Of a stretch of 64,000 bases of DNA, positions 33,541 through 43,269 are shown in pieces. This DNA is from Nitratidesulfovibrio termitidis HI1 (GTDB taxonomy: Bacteria; Desulfobacterota; Desulfovibrionia; Desulfovibrionales; Desulfovibrionaceae), in contig NZ_KI632512.1 in NCBI RefSeq assembly GCF_000504305.1, positions 27,307-91,306 on the forward strand. Reading direction: 5' to 3'. The position numbers were made by a program, and so were the translations under genes. Below the pieces are notes generated by a model, which did no database searches, was not told where the DNA came from, and was given only the letters and a program-made list of their open reading frames with translations. How positions within the stretch are numbered: the first letter of the stretch is position 1; the number at the start of each line of letters is the position of its first letter.

Positions 33541-33967
33541 GGTGGTTCTCCCTTGGTAATCGGGGTGTGGAGGCGATACTGTTGCCTGCCGTCCGGTGAT
33601 GGCCTGCGGCGGCTGCGCCTTGCGTCGGAAACCCTACCCCAGCGTTTTCGGGAAACCCATGCGGTCACGGGTGCGCCTTGTTGCGTGACTGGGCGGGGTG
33701 GTGAACTATTGATCGGGCTGTCCTGCTCGACGGGGTGACTGGATGGCTAGACGCTCGCGTGACAGGGTGACAGGGTGACAGGGTGACAGGGGGAGGGGGG
33801 CGTTGCCGTCCGTAGGCGGTCGCGGTATGCAGCCTGCGGACGCGCGTAACGTACCAGTGATCGCCCGTTTCCTATCTGCTCACACATCGCCCGCATCCCG
33901 CAACCACCGGGGGCGGCATCGCAATATCCGGCATGCCCCTGTACGGCACCCGGACCGGGAGACACGC
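33541..33967. other. Intergenic region between divergent modA and decarboxylase genes
   Basis: This 427-bp region contains four exact tandem copies of the octamer gtgacagg (33759-33790) and no credible gene. Promoters for both flanking genes must lie here. No clear ModE palindrome is visible. Confidence 0.5.
33759..33790. repeat. Four tandem 8-bp repeats
   Basis: Four exact copies of gtgacagg run from 33759 to 33790, about 180 bp upstream of the decarboxylase start. A repeat of this type can vary in copy number by slippage. Confidence 0.85.
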
Positions 33968-35692
33968 ATGAATATTACCGAAGCACTGCTGCACGCCCTG
34001 AAGGAACGCGGCGCGCGCGAGGTCTGGGGTATTCCCGGCGATTTCGCGCTGCCCTATTTCAAGATCATCGAGCAGACCGGCATCCTGCCACTGGTCACCC
34101 TGACCCACGAGCCGGGCCTGGGTTTTGCCGCCGACGCCGCCGCGCGCATCCGCCGGGGGCTCAGCGTTGCCGCCGTCACCTACGGGGCCGGGGCCATCAA
34201 CATGCTGAACGCCGTGGCCCAGGCCTTTGCGGAAAAGTCGCCGCTGGTGGTCATTTCCGGCGCGCCGGGCACGGCAGAGCGGGCGCGCGGTCTTTTGCTG
34301 CACCATCAGGTGAAGACCGTGGGTTCGCAGTTCCGCATGTATCAGGAAGTCACCTGCGACCAGGGCATTCTGGACGACCCGGCCACCGCGCCCGCCATCA
34401 TCGAGCGGGTGCTGCGCAACTGCCTGGAGCACTCGCGCCCGGTGTACCTGGAAATTCCGCGCGACATGCCCGCCGTGGCCTGCGGGCCGGTGGCCCCGCA
34501 CATGGCCACTCCCTGCGACGAAGAGGCGGTGGCTGCCTGCGCGGCGGAAGTGCTGGCCCGGCTGCGCGCCGCCAGCCGCCCGGTGCTGATGGTGGGGGTG
34601 GAGGTGCGCCGTTACGGCCTTGAGGACCGCGTGGCCGAACTGGCCGACCGGCTGGGCGTGCCCGTGGTCACCAGCTTCATGGGGCGCGGGTTGCTGGCGG
34701 GCAAGGCCTGCCTGCAGGGCACCTACATGGGCGTGGCTGGGGACGCTGCCATTACCGGTGCGGTGGAAGGCTCCGACGGCTTGTTGCTGTTGGGAGTGAT
34801 CATGTCCGACACCAACTTCGGGGTGTCGTCCAGCCTTATCGACCACCGCCGCCTGATGCACGCCGAGGACCGCCAGGTGCGCATGGGCTTCCATACCTAT
34901 CACGACATTCCGCTGGAAAGACTGGTGGATGCGCTGCTGGCGGCCCTTCCTGAAGGCGCGCAGGCCTGTGCCGTTCCGGCAGGTCTGGACGGCGACGCCG
35001 GGGCGCTTGGCCGTAACGTGGTGTACAGGCGCGGCTTTGTGGCGGACGATGCCCCGGTGACGCCCGACGACATCGCCGTGCTGCTCAACGACTTTTATGA
35101 CGGCGTGGCGGCGGGGCGCGGCCCCGTTGCCACCGCCAGCGCCGGGCCTGACCCGTTCCCGTGGCCGTTTGGCGGGCATCCCTGGCCGCTGGCCTGCGAC
35201 ATAGGCGATTGCCTGTTCACCGCGCTGTCGGTGCGTCCCGTGCCCATGGTGGGGCCGGGGTACTACGCCAGCATGGGCTTTGGCGTGCCTGCGGGCATGG
35301 GTTTGCAGATCACCACCGGCCAGCGTTCGCTGACCCTGGTGGGCGACGGGGCCTTTCAGATGACCGGCATGGAGCTTGGCAACTGCACGCGGCTCGGCAT
35401 CGACCCGGTGGTGATGGTGTTCAACAACGCCTCGTGGGAGATGTTGCGGGTGTTCCAGCCGGAAACCTCGTACAGCGCCATCAACACCCTGGACTTCGCC
35501 GCCTTTGCCGATGCACTGGGCGGGCGCGGCCACCGCGTGACCACCCGGCGCGAACTGGCGGCGGCCTTCGCTGCGGCCACCACGGAGCGCGGGCGTTTCC
35601 AGCTTATCGACGTGCGGCTGGAAAGGGGCGCCATCTCCGACACGCTGGCCAACTTCGTGGCCGGGGTGAAGCGGGTGTCCGGCGTGAAGTAG
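33968..35692 (+). CDS. Thiamine-diphosphate decarboxylase (indole/phenylpyruvate or keto-acid decarboxylase type)
   Basis: This encodes 574 residues from ATG 33968. The N-terminal Pyr domain has the catalytic Glu in THEPGLGFAADAAARIRRG; the central domain has VLMVGVEVRRYGLEDRVAELADRLGVPVVTSFMGRG; the C-terminal PP domain has the ThDP motif GDGAFQMTGMELGNCTRLGIDPVVMVFNN. It resembles indolepyruvate, phenylpyruvate or acetolactate-like enzymes; it lacks FAD- or regulatory-subunit partners next to it, which favours a simple decarboxylase. The substrate cannot be fixed. A strong hairpin at 35761-35791 follows. Confidence 0.8.
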   Translation: MNITEALLHALKERGAREVWGIPGDFALPYFKIIEQTGILPLVTLTHEPGLGFAADAAARIRRGLSVAAVTYGAGAINMLNAVAQAFAEKSPLVVISGAPGTAERARGLLLHHQVKTVGSQFRMYQEVTCDQGILDDPATAPAIIERVLRNCLEHSRPVYLEIPRDMPAVACGPVAPHMATPCDEEAVAACAAEVLARLRAASRPVLMVGVEVRRYGLEDRVAELADRLGVPVVTSFMGRGLLAGKACLQGTYMGVAGDAAITGAVEGSDGLLLLGVIMSDTNFGVSSSLIDHRRLMHAEDRQVRMGFHTYHDIPLERLVDALLAALPEGAQACAVPAGLDGDAGALGRNVVYRRGFVADDAPVTPDDIAVLLNDFYDGVAAGRGPVATASAGPDPFPWPFGGHPWPLACDIGDCLFTALSVRPVPMVGPGYYASMGFGVPAGMGLQITTGQRSLTLVGDGAFQMTGMELGNCTRLGIDPVVMVFNNASWEMLRVFQPETSYSAINTLDFAAFADALGGRGHRVTTRRELAAAFAAATTERGRFQLIDVRLERGAISDTLANFVAGVKRVSGVK

Positions 35693-35760
35693 CCGGGAGG
35701 ACATTCGGGTTTCTTCATGTGACAAGGCCGGGAAGAACCCGGCGCAAGCTGCCAATGAAA

Positions 35761-35791
35761 GCGGGGCGCGGTCTGAAAGACCGCGCCCCGC
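35761..35791. terminator. Strong hairpin between convergent genes
   Basis: GCGGGGCGCGGTC pairs with GACCGCGCCCCGC around TGAAA. It is flanked by short T-rich ctttcatt on the minus strand, so it can end both the decarboxylase and the coiled-coil gene. Confidence 0.7.
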
Positions 35792-35837
35792 ATGCGTTCG
35801 ATGTAGGGGAGGAGAGGAACAGGCACCTCGGTGCTGC

Positions 35838-36398
35838 CTACTTTCCCGACTTGCCCAGGGAAGCATAGGACACCGCGCTGCCCCCGCCCCCGCCCGAGGC
35901 CTGTTTGGCTGCCTGGGCCTGCAATTCGTTGATCTGCTGCTGCAACTCGTTGATCTGCTGGTACAGCGGGCGGGTGACCGACTCCTTCACTCCGTCGGGT
36001 GACGATCCCTGTTCCACCTGCGAAATCTGCTGCTGCAACTGCTCGATCTTCTTTTGCAGTTCCTCGATCTGTTTGGACGTGGAATCGCCGCCCGAATCGC
36101 CACCACCGCCTGCGGCAGCTGCGGAAGAAGACGAGGCCGACGCATCGGCATCGTCGTCGTTTGCCATGCCTGCTCCGGTCAGGGTGCCTGCTTCCTGCGC
36201 GGCGTCCGCCTCGGCCTGCTGGCGCGCGGCCAGCATCTCACGGGCAAGGCGCATGGCTTCCTCGGATATGGACACCCGGTCGCCCGACTGCGTGGTGGCA
36301 ACACTTTGCGTGGCGCGCCGGGTGGAGGAAATGCCCGAGATGTAGTCGGTGGACGACACCCCGTAGCCCTGCATCAGTTCCATTGTCCAATCGCTCAT
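35838..36398 (-). CDS. Coiled-coil protein of unknown function
   Basis: This encodes 186 residues from ATG 36398. The N-terminal part has STRRATQSVATTQSGDRVSISEEAMRLAREMLAAR, a pattern (D-x-V-x-I-S-x-EA) seen in several Desulfovibrio surface or flagellum-related small proteins. The centre is an acidic/Ser/Gly-rich linker, then a heptad coiled-coil (QIEELQKKIEQLQQQISQVEQ and YQQINELQQQINELQAQ) and a Gly-rich end. No signal peptide. I do not recognise a family; a structural or regulatory role is possible. Confidence 0.7.
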   Translation of the reverse strand: MSDWTMELMQGYGVSSTDYISGISSTRRATQSVATTQSGDRVSISEEAMRLAREMLAARQQAEADAAQEAGTLTGAGMANDDDADASASSSSAAAAGGGGDSGGDSTSKQIEELQKKIEQLQQQISQVEQGSSPDGVKESVTRPLYQQINELQQQINELQAQAAKQASGGGGGSAVSYASLGKSGK

Positions 36399-36620
36399 GC
36401 CCGCACCCTCCGTGCCTGGTTTGCGGCCGCCCGTCCCGGCAGGCTGCTCCCGATTGCATCGGGATGTTCCGGGGTGCGAGCGGCATCCGGCAGGACCTGC
36501 CGCCCGCTCCGGCGTGTGCAAAGGCATGCAAAAGGCGTGTAAAGGGAAAACGTTTCCCTGTGGGTACGGCATGTGGCTCGGGGCGGCCCGGTGCAGGCGC
36601 GCCGTCGTGAGCATGGCGGA

Positions 36621-37268
36621 TCAGGCCGTGCCTGCGGAGCGGGAAAGGCGGGTGGGGGAATAGATGATGCCGTTCATGGCGCTGTCCGGAATGCGCCGGA
36701 AGCCGAAGCCCAGATACCACGCGGTCAGCGTGCGCTGGTCCAGGCAGTCGTTGCCGTGGGCCAGGGGCAGCGCATTGGCCACGATGTGCAGGCCGTGACG
36801 TTCGGCAATGCCTACCAGCAGGGCCATGGCCTGCGAGCCGTGCCCGGCGCGGCGGGCATCGGAATGAATTTGCAGCAGCGACATGCGGTCCTGCCAGAAG
36901 CACACCAGCATGCGCACCGGACCCAGTTGCCGGAAGCCGGACCGGCTGCCCGGCACGGGCGCTGTGTGGCGCAGGTAGCACTGGCGTGCGGCCAGGGTGG
37001 CCGATGGCAGGCCTGCCGGTGCGGGGGGCGGCGTTGCTGCCGGGGATGCTTGCCGCGCCGGGGCGAGGCGCCTTTGGGGGCCATGGGAGCCGGGGGCGTC
37101 CGCAGCATCGGTAATGTCCGGATATCTCGGGGCGTCTGGCGCATTGGGGACGTTTGGAACCATGGGCCGCGAGGGAGGGGGCACCGGGGGGATGACGGAA
37201 TGTGGGACGGAATCCTTGCGGGAAGGGCGGACGGCGTCGTGCAAGGATGTTTGCCTGGGATGCGGCAT
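36621..37268 (-). CDS. GNAT-like acetyltransferase with disordered N-terminus
   Basis: The conserved part is residues about 110-215 of the model: RMLVCFWQDRMSLLQIHSDARRAGHGSQAMALLVGIAERHGL has the GNAT acetyl-CoA loop, and GFGFRRIPDSAMNGIIY ends the fold. The upstream half is Pro/Ala-rich and weakly coded. ATG 37268 is the best start by a moderate GAGG, but shorter starts are possible. A terminator-like hairpin (37334-37366) precedes it. The acceptor substrate is unknown. Confidence 0.6.
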   Translation of the reverse strand: MPHPRQTSLHDAVRPSRKDSVPHSVIPPVPPPSRPMVPNVPNAPDAPRYPDITDAADAPGSHGPQRRLAPARQASPAATPPPAPAGLPSATLAARQCYLRHTAPVPGSRSGFRQLGPVRMLVCFWQDRMSLLQIHSDARRAGHGSQAMALLVGIAERHGLHIVANALPLAHGNDCLDQRTLTAWYLGFGFRRIPDSAMNGIIYSPTRLSRSAGTA

Positions 37269-37333
37269 GGGAGGATACCTCGTGACGTTGACGGGGGTAG
37301 GAGGGAGGCGGGTGGAGGGCGGACGACGCAAAA

Positions 37334-37366
37334 GTCCCCCCTTCCTGTTGCGGAGAAAGGGGGGAC
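37334..37366 (-). terminator. Terminator-like hairpin upstream of the acetyltransferase gene
   Basis: On the minus strand GTCCCCCCTT pairs with AAGGGGGGAC and is followed by TTTT. It lies 66 bp before the chosen start of the GNAT gene. It could be a leader attenuator or insulate the gene from upstream transcription. Confidence 0.55.
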
Positions 37367-38233
37367 ATCCGTGGCCGGAATGGCCGAGGTAATCAGGATT
37401 ACCCCCCGTGCGCCTCGCGGGCGGCACGGAGGAAGGGGCCGCACGGGGCGGCGGTGGAGCGAAGGGCCCCGGAACCCGAACCACGGGTATGCGTGGCGAA
37501 CCGAAGTCGCCGTGCATTGGCGCCGATGAAGGTGCCTTTCGTGGTGTTCTGCTGCTGCATGGGTAGGATGAAATCGTGTGTGTCTTGAGTTGTTGTGTAT
37601 GGTAATCTGAAATCCTTTTTTAGGATTACACGGATGGTGATGGAAGTCAAGCCGGTTTGCGAAAATTCATGCCAGCTGTGATTTGTGTGGAGTGTTATGT
37701 TGCATATATGTATTTTTTGATGTTGAATGCTGTAGAAAAATTGTATTGTATTGTTTGTTTTGTAGGTGTTGCGTGCAAAAACACTGCAAAATGTGATTGG
37801 AGCAGTATGCAGAACACCGCGATTGAGTTGTCCACGGCGTCAGCGGTAAGCGTGCGGGAAGCCGGGGCAGGAGCCATTCGGGGGGCGTGCGCGGGGATGT
37901 CTTGACGGCTGGCCATGCAGCCGATGCGCCGGGCTTGCACGCATCCTGCCGGATGGTCGCGGCAGAGGGCGGGCCTGGTCTCGTGGATGGCGACTGTCTG
38001 CCATGAGAATGCCCGCAACGCGCTCGGGTGGGCCAAAGATGCCATGCGGGCCGTTTTTCCGCAGAAACACGGACATGGCTTGTTGCCAGCGGGATGCGCC
38101 GGGTGTATCGGCAGGGCAGTCGGCGGCTACGTCGCATGGCGGACCATATTCGCACCCTGCCGCAGGTGCGGTGCGCCGCGCGTGCCGCCCCAACCAGACG
38201 CAACGCAACGCATTTCCCGGAGGTATGCCTTTC
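37367..38233. other. Gene-poor region with an AT-rich island
   Basis: About 865 bp. The central part (about 37560-37800) is strikingly AT-rich compared with its surroundings and has AATCCT-ttttt-AGGATT (37611-37627). An open frame at 37657-37905 lacks an ATG at its head and a ribosome site, and its codon use is poor, so I do not call it. Probably a remnant of acquired DNA plus the promoter region of the gene at 38234. Confidence 0.5.
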
Positions 38234-38509
38234 ATGTCACAGATCTCGCAGACGGATCCCGATGGCCTTGAAATCCATGACGTTGACTTCATCCAGACCG
38301 ACGGCATGACGGAAGGGACGGGGACGCTGGTCATCGAGATGACCCTCGACGACGAACGCGAGGTGACGCGCATCCATCGGAATGTGCCCGAACATCTTTA
38401 CGAGGCATGGGAGCAGCACGACTTCGACCCCGAAATGTACGTGGCCGAGATAGAGGACGCCTTTCCCTTCGACGAGGAAGAGGAAGACGAGGCCGATCTG
38501 GCTGATTAG
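38234..38509 (+). CDS. Small acidic protein of unknown function
   Basis: This encodes 91 residues from ATG 38234, with CGGAGG about 11 bases upstream; ATG 38225 is too near to that site. It is strongly acidic throughout and ends FDEEEEDEADLAD. The middle (GTGTLVIEMTLDDEREVTRIHRNVPEHLYEAWEQHDFDPEMYVAEIEDAFPF) is regular beta then helix. I recognise no family. A clear terminator follows, so it is a separate unit. Codon use is typical of the genome. Confidence 0.75.
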   Translation: MSQISQTDPDGLEIHDVDFIQTDGMTEGTGTLVIEMTLDDEREVTRIHRNVPEHLYEAWEQHDFDPEMYVAEIEDAFPFDEEEEDEADLAD

Positions 38510-38556
38510 CATGCGTGCCCCGCGCGTTTCCGGCGCGGCATGCCATTGCGGATGCA

Positions 38557-38590
38557 ACGCCCCGGCGGCTATGGTCGCCGGGGCGTTTTG
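38557..38590 (+). terminator. Rho-independent terminator of the small acidic protein gene
   Basis: ACGCCCCGGCG pairs with CGCCGGGGCGT, followed by TTTTG. Confidence 0.9.
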
Positions 38591-38770
38591 CGTGTGCCGG
38601 TCATGGTGATTGCCTGCTCCGGCCTGGTGCGGTTATCGTGTGGTACGGAAGTTCGCATGCGGAGTGCGCGTCCAGCCGTCCAGGGGGGGGACAGGTGGGC
38701 GCAACCCGTTCGGGCGCGTCCCATTTCGGGCACGTGCCGGTCGGCATACGTCGGTGGCCTGGGAGGGGGC

Positions 38771-40507
38771 ATGGCAATGTTCGAGCGTCATCGAAACACG
38801 CCCATCATGGGGGTGCGCGGTTGGCTGCTGTTGCTTGCCCTGGTTGCAGGTCTGCCCACCACCATCTTTTCCGTGTTCGCCATGGTCGAGCACATGCGCG
38901 CGCAGCAGGAGAAGACCGACACGGAACTGCGGCGGCAGGTGCTGAACGTGGCCCAGGCAGTGGATGCGGAACTGTCGGCCAAGGCGGCCATGCTGCACGC
39001 CCTGGCAGCCTCGCAGGATACGGAAAGAATGGATGTCGCGCAGTTGTACCGTCAGGCCAGGGGGGTGGGCAGCGTGCACCGCGAGGTGCAGTCGCTGGCT
39101 CTGGTGGCCCATGACGGCAGCCAGGTTTTCAGCACGTGGGAACCGTTGGGCACCATCCTGCCGCCCACGGGCGACCTGGCGTCGGCCCGGCGTGTCCTGG
39201 ATGAGGATCGGCCCGTGGTGTCCGATCTGTTCCAGGGCAGCATCACGAACCGGCTGATCACGGCGCTGGGTGTGCCGATCCGTGTGGGGCGCAGCCACAG
39301 GTACGCATTGCGCATGTACATCGGAGCAGAGGCTTACGCCCGCTTGCTGGGGGAACAGCACATGCCCGCGGGGTGGGTGGGGGGGCTGGTGGATGCCAAT
39401 GGCGTCATCCTTGCCCGGACGCTGTTGCCGGAGTCGGCCGTAGGCCAGTCCGTCGGCCCGCGTCTGCGTGATGTGCTTCATTCTTCCGAAGTGATGGAAG
39501 CGGAGAATCGTGAAGGCGTTCCCGTACGCTTCGCCGTGGCGCCGGTGGGGGACTGGGGCTGGCACGCGGTCGTGCAGGTGCCCGTGGCCACGTTGCGGAC
39601 AGCCATGCACGGGTATCTGTTGCGCCTGGCGGGCATCGGGGGGGCCTGCATCATCATGGGGTTTGCCGGGGCATGGCTGCTGTCGCGCCGCTTCGTGGCC
39701 GAGGTGGAACTGGCGGCCCGCTCGTGCCTTTTGCCCGGACCGGGCGACGGCCCGGTGCGGCCCACGCTGGTGCGTGAACTGCGCCAGGTGGGTGATGAAC
39801 TGGCCGCTTCCCGCGAGCGCGAGGAAATGGCCCTGCGCGACAGCCTGACCGGTCTGGCGGGGCGGACCCTGTTCCTGCGGCATGCCCGGCGCCTGCTGGA
39901 AACCAGCCGCCACGAGGCGTCATTGCGCTTGTCCGTCATGTTCATCGACCTCGACGGGTTCAAGCAGATCAACGACCAGTATGGCCACGCCGAAGGGGAT
40001 ATGGTGTTGCGCCGCACGGCCCGGGTGCTGGAAAGCGCGGTGCGTTCGTCGGACGTCGTGGGCCGCCTGGGCGGGGACGAGTTCGTGCTGTGCCTGGCCC
40101 TGCAGGCCGATACGGCCTGTGAGGTGGCCCGCAGTGTGGCTGCGCGCGTGGTGTCCGGGGTGGCCCAGATAGGGTTGGGCGTCGGTTGCAGCGTGGGCAT
40201 TGCGCTGGGCAAGGTTGGCGAATATCCCGAACTGTCGGAACAAGACGCGCCCGCAGACCTGCCGGGCGATGGGACGGATGACGGACAGGCCGCAGCGCGT
40301 CCGGATGGAGCGGGCGGAGGAGGTGGTGGCGGAAGTGGCGGGGCAGCTGCCCCTGCGGACGCTGGCGCCCGTGCCATCGACGCTGCGTTGCCCGGTGCGC
40401 CCGCCCCCCTGCGCGCCCTGCTGGAAGACGCCGACAAGGCCATGTACATGGCCAAGCAGGCGGGCAAGAACAGTTATCATCTGCTGGATGCGTCCACCTG
40501 CGAATAA
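38771..40507 (+). CDS. Membrane diguanylate cyclase with periplasmic sensor domain
   Basis: This encodes 578 residues from ATG 38771 behind GGAGG. A membrane segment at about residues 17-38, a periplasmic sensor of the double-Cache type (to about 270), then a second segment (GIGGACIIMGFAGAWLLS) and the GGDEF domain. GGDEF is at 434-438 with the RxxD inhibitory site RSSD at 425-428, so it should be active and feedback-inhibited. A low-complexity insert of Asp/Gly/Ala residues, including eight consecutive Gly, interrupts the end of the domain before DADKAMYMAKQAGKN. The signal sensed is unknown. It is a single-gene unit. Confidence 0.87.
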   Translation: MAMFERHRNTPIMGVRGWLLLLALVAGLPTTIFSVFAMVEHMRAQQEKTDTELRRQVLNVAQAVDAELSAKAAMLHALAASQDTERMDVAQLYRQARGVGSVHREVQSLALVAHDGSQVFSTWEPLGTILPPTGDLASARRVLDEDRPVVSDLFQGSITNRLITALGVPIRVGRSHRYALRMYIGAEAYARLLGEQHMPAGWVGGLVDANGVILARTLLPESAVGQSVGPRLRDVLHSSEVMEAENREGVPVRFAVAPVGDWGWHAVVQVPVATLRTAMHGYLLRLAGIGGACIIMGFAGAWLLSRRFVAEVELAARSCLLPGPGDGPVRPTLVRELRQVGDELAASREREEMALRDSLTGLAGRTLFLRHARRLLETSRHEASLRLSVMFIDLDGFKQINDQYGHAEGDMVLRRTARVLESAVRSSDVVGRLGGDEFVLCLALQADTACEVARSVAARVVSGVAQIGLGVGCSVGIALGKVGEYPELSEQDAPADLPGDGTDDGQAAARPDGAGGGGGGGSGGAAAPADAGARAIDAALPGAPAPLRALLEDADKAMYMAKQAGKNSYHLLDASTCE

Positions 40508-40621
40508 GGCCTTCGGGGCAGGAAGCCGACAGAACGCGCCCCTCGGGGGGAATGGGGGGCGGCTCGGTGGCCAGCCGCCTTGCGCCGTTCGGCGGCGATT
40601 TTCCGATCCGGTTTCCGGGGG

Positions 40622-42046
40622 CTATCCGTCCATTCCGCCTGCTCCTTCCTGGCCCTCCGGTTCGTTGCCGGGGGGCTGGTCGCGCAGCTTGCGGAAAATG
40701 GTGGTGCGGCTGACCTTGAACAGGCGCGCCACCTTGTTCACGGAACCGTGCCGGGTGATGGCCCGTTCCAGGATTTCGCGTTCTATTTCATCCATGATTT
40801 CGCGCAGGGCACGCGGTTCCTGCATTTCCGGCATGGTATAGGCCAATCCCGGGCGGCATTCTTCCGCCATGTGCGGGGGCAGGTCTGAACAGGTGATGGT
40901 GGGGCGGTCGCCGGTGACCACCATGCCCTGGATGAAGTTCTGCATTTCGCGCACGTTGCCCGGCCAGCTGTAGCTTTCCAGCGCTTCCAGCGTCGATTCG
41001 GCGATCTCCATGGAACGGCGGTACTTGGAGGCGTAGCGCTCCAGAAAGTGGCGGGCCAGGGGGGCGATGTCCTCGCGCCGTTCGCGCAGCGGCGGGATTT
41101 GCAATACCGCCACGCTCAGGCGGTAGAACAGGTCGCTGCGGAACTTGCCGGTGCGCACATCGTCGCCAAGGTCGCGGTTGGTGGCGGCAATGATGCGCAC
41201 GTCCACCTTGCGGGGCTGGGTGGCGCCCACGCGGGTGACCTCCTGGTCCTGCAGCACCCGCAACAGTTTGGTCTGCATGGGCAGGGGCAGTTCGCCTATC
41301 TCGTCCAGAAACACGGTGCCGCCTTCCGCCATCTCGAAATAACCGGCCTTGCCCTTGGCATTGGCGCCGGAAAATGCGCCCGGCACGTATCCGAACAGTT
41401 CCGACTCGATGAGATTCGGTGCGATGCTGCCGCAGTCTATCTTCAGGAACATGTGCTCGTTGCGCGGGCTGTGCTCGTGCGCCAGGCGGGCCAGCACGTC
41501 CTTGCCGACCCCGGTCTCGCCCAGCAGCAGAAGCGTGGCGTCCGTTCCCGCCACACGTTGCAGCCGCGCCACCAGCGACAGCATGGCCTCGCTGAGGAAA
41601 ATGGGCTGTGCGGAGGACACCCCCGTCTGGATCATGCTTTCCAGACGTTCATGGAATTCGTCGATGAGCTGTTTCTGCTGGGCGATCTGGTCGCGGAACT
41701 GGGTGATCATGGTGATGTCACGCGCGAAGGTGACCACCAGGCACACCTCGCCCGTTTCATCCAGCACGGGGTAGCCACGCAGGATGATCTTCTTTTCGCC
41801 CCGCACGTTCTGCACCGAGGTGGACGGGCGCTTGGAGCGCACGATTTCCGGGTTCAGGATGCGGTCGAAGACGCCTTCCTCGACCAGTGCGTTGACGTTG
41901 CGACCGCGCAGTTCATCCTGTCGCAGCCCGGTCAGCTTCTCGTACATCCGGTTTACCAGCAGGGTGGTGCCGTCACGGTCCGAGATGTAGATACCGTCAC
42001 TGAAAATATCGATTATATTTCTGAAATTCTTTAGGATTTTTTCCAT
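40622..42046 (-). CDS. PAS-domain sigma-54 activator of the isethionate cluster
   Basis: This encodes 474 residues from ATG 42046. PAS domain (residues 8-115: [30 protein letters not shown]), AAA+ domain with Walker [26 protein letters not shown] (loop has Ser where most activators have Thr) and Walker [13 protein letters not shown], and a C-terminal helix-turn-helix [23 protein letters not shown]. It is last in the minus-strand cluster and is well placed to activate the sigma-54 promoters at 49011 and 49451. Its ligand is presumably isethionate or a product, by inference. Confidence 0.88.
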   Translation of the reverse strand: MEKILKNFRNIIDIFSDGIYISDRDGTTLLVNRMYEKLTGLRQDELRGRNVNALVEEGVFDRILNPEIVRSKRPSTSVQNVRGEKKIILRGYPVLDETGEVCLVVTFARDITMITQFRDQIAQQKQLIDEFHERLESMIQTGVSSAQPIFLSEAMLSLVARLQRVAGTDATLLLLGETGVGKDVLARLAHEHSPRNEHMFLKIDCGSIAPNLIESELFGYVPGAFSGANAKGKAGYFEMAEGGTVFLDEIGELPLPMQTKLLRVLQDQEVTRVGATQPRKVDVRIIAATNRDLGDDVRTGKFRSDLFYRLSVAVLQIPPLRERREDIAPLARHFLERYASKYRRSMEIAESTLEALESYSWPGNVREMQNFIQGMVVTGDRPTITCSDLPPHMAEECRPGLAYTMPEMQEPRALREIMDEIEREILERAITRHGSVNKVARLFKVSRTTIFRKLRDQPPGNEPEGQEGAGGMDG

Positions 42047-42160
42047 TGTGTGGTCTTGCGACCCGACGTGGGGCGGGGCTTGCGATCTTCGCGGTGATGG
42101 CACCCCGAAAGGTCGGGCCGCGAAGTGCCCAACCCTACGGCAGGAAGAAACGGCACGCAA

Positions 42161-42191
42161 GGCGGCCCCGCCGTTCTCGGGCGGAGCCGCC
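42161..42191 (-). terminator. Hairpin after the activase gene
   Basis: GGCGGCCCCGCC and GGCGGAGCCGCC form a nearly perfect stem just beyond the islB stop on the minus strand, followed by TTGCG. It separates the catabolic operon from the regulator gene. Confidence 0.55.
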
Positions 42192-42200
42192 ACAAGGGGC

Positions 42201-43124
42201 TCATCCACGGCGGGCGGCGACCAGGCGCGACAGGGTCGCCATGCGCTCGTCGTCCAGCTTCGCCTCGCCCATGGGGGCTTCGCGCCCCAGGAAATGGTAC
42301 TTCTGGGTGCCCAGCCGATGGTAGGGAAGCAGGCTGTATTCAACATGGGGGTAGGGCGCAAGGACGTCGAGGATGGCTGAAATGGCCGCTTCGTCGTCGT
42401 TGAACCCGGGTATGACCGGGGTGCGCACCATCACGTGCAGCCTGGGGTGGTGCTCCATCACCCGAAGGAAATTTTCCAGAATCAGCGTGCTGGGCACGCC
42501 GGTTCCGGCCTCGTGCCGGACCGGGTCCACGTGTTTCAGGTCGAACAGCAGGGTGCGCGTCAGGCGGCAGGCCTCGTCCAGGGTTTCCCACTGCACGTGG
42601 CCGCAGGTTTCCACGGCGGCGCCGATGCGGCGTTTGCGCGCTTCGCGCAGCAGGGCCAGGGCAAACTCGCCCTGCATCAGCGGCTCGCCGCCGGAAAGGG
42701 TCATGCCGCCGCCGGAACGGGCATAGAACAGGCTGTCCTGTTCCACCGTGCGCAGCACCTCCCGCACCGTGCGCCGCGCCCCGTAGGTGATCAGCGCATT
42801 GGAAGGACAGACGGAGGTGCAGTCGCGCGTGCATTCCGCGCACAAGGCCCTGTCGATGACGATACGGTCGTCCTGGCCGCGCGATATGGCGCCGGACAGG
42901 CACATTTCCACGCAGCGTACGCATTGCGAAAGGCCGAGGCATCTCCCGGTGTTGTAAGCCAGCTGGATGCGCGTGGCCTGCGATTCCGGGTTGGAGCACC
43001 AGTCACACCGCAGTGGACACCCTTTCAGGAAGACCACGGTGCGGATGCCAGGCCCATCGTGTACGGAATATTTCTGGATGTTGAAGACGATGCCGCTGAC
43101 GTTCATGTCATCCGTGGGAGTCAT
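42201..43124 (-). CDS. islB: Glycyl-radical activating enzyme for isethionate sulfite-lyase
   Basis: This encodes 307 residues from ATG 43124 (ATG 43106 is an alternative). Radical SAM motif CPLRCDWC and SAM-binding SGGEPLMQ, with an inserted ferredoxin-type pair of clusters (CVRCVEMC, CAECTRDCTSVCP) as in activases of the CutD/IslB/HpsH class. It abstracts the glycine hydrogen of the partner lyase, using SAM and electrons, to start the radical. It follows islA by 145 bp in the minus-strand operon. Names: islB (iseH in Desulfovibrio literature). Confidence 0.87.
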   Translation of the reverse strand: MTPTDDMNVSGIVFNIQKYSVHDGPGIRTVVFLKGCPLRCDWCSNPESQATRIQLAYNTGRCLGLSQCVRCVEMCLSGAISRGQDDRIVIDRALCAECTRDCTSVCPSNALITYGARRTVREVLRTVEQDSLFYARSGGGMTLSGGEPLMQGEFALALLREARKRRIGAAVETCGHVQWETLDEACRLTRTLLFDLKHVDPVRHEAGTGVPSTLILENFLRVMEHHPRLHVMVRTPVIPGFNDDEAAISAILDVLAPYPHVEYSLLPYHRLGTQKYHFLGREAPMGEAKLDDERMATLSRLVAARRG

Positions 43125-43269
43125 GCGAGGTTCCGGTGCGGCCCGCGGGGCGGGGTTTTCGCGCTGCTGGCGTGTGCCCGCGCGGGATGGATGTGGGGCG
43201 CCTTGCTCCGTGCCTTCGGGAGAAAGGCGCCCCGGAAACCGGGCGGGCACGGCCCGCCCGTGCGTCACG

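Noticed and set aside
37657-37905. Open frame of 82 codons in the AT-rich island
   Set aside because: No ATG at its head, no ribosome site, no biased codon use, and composition shift inside the frame.
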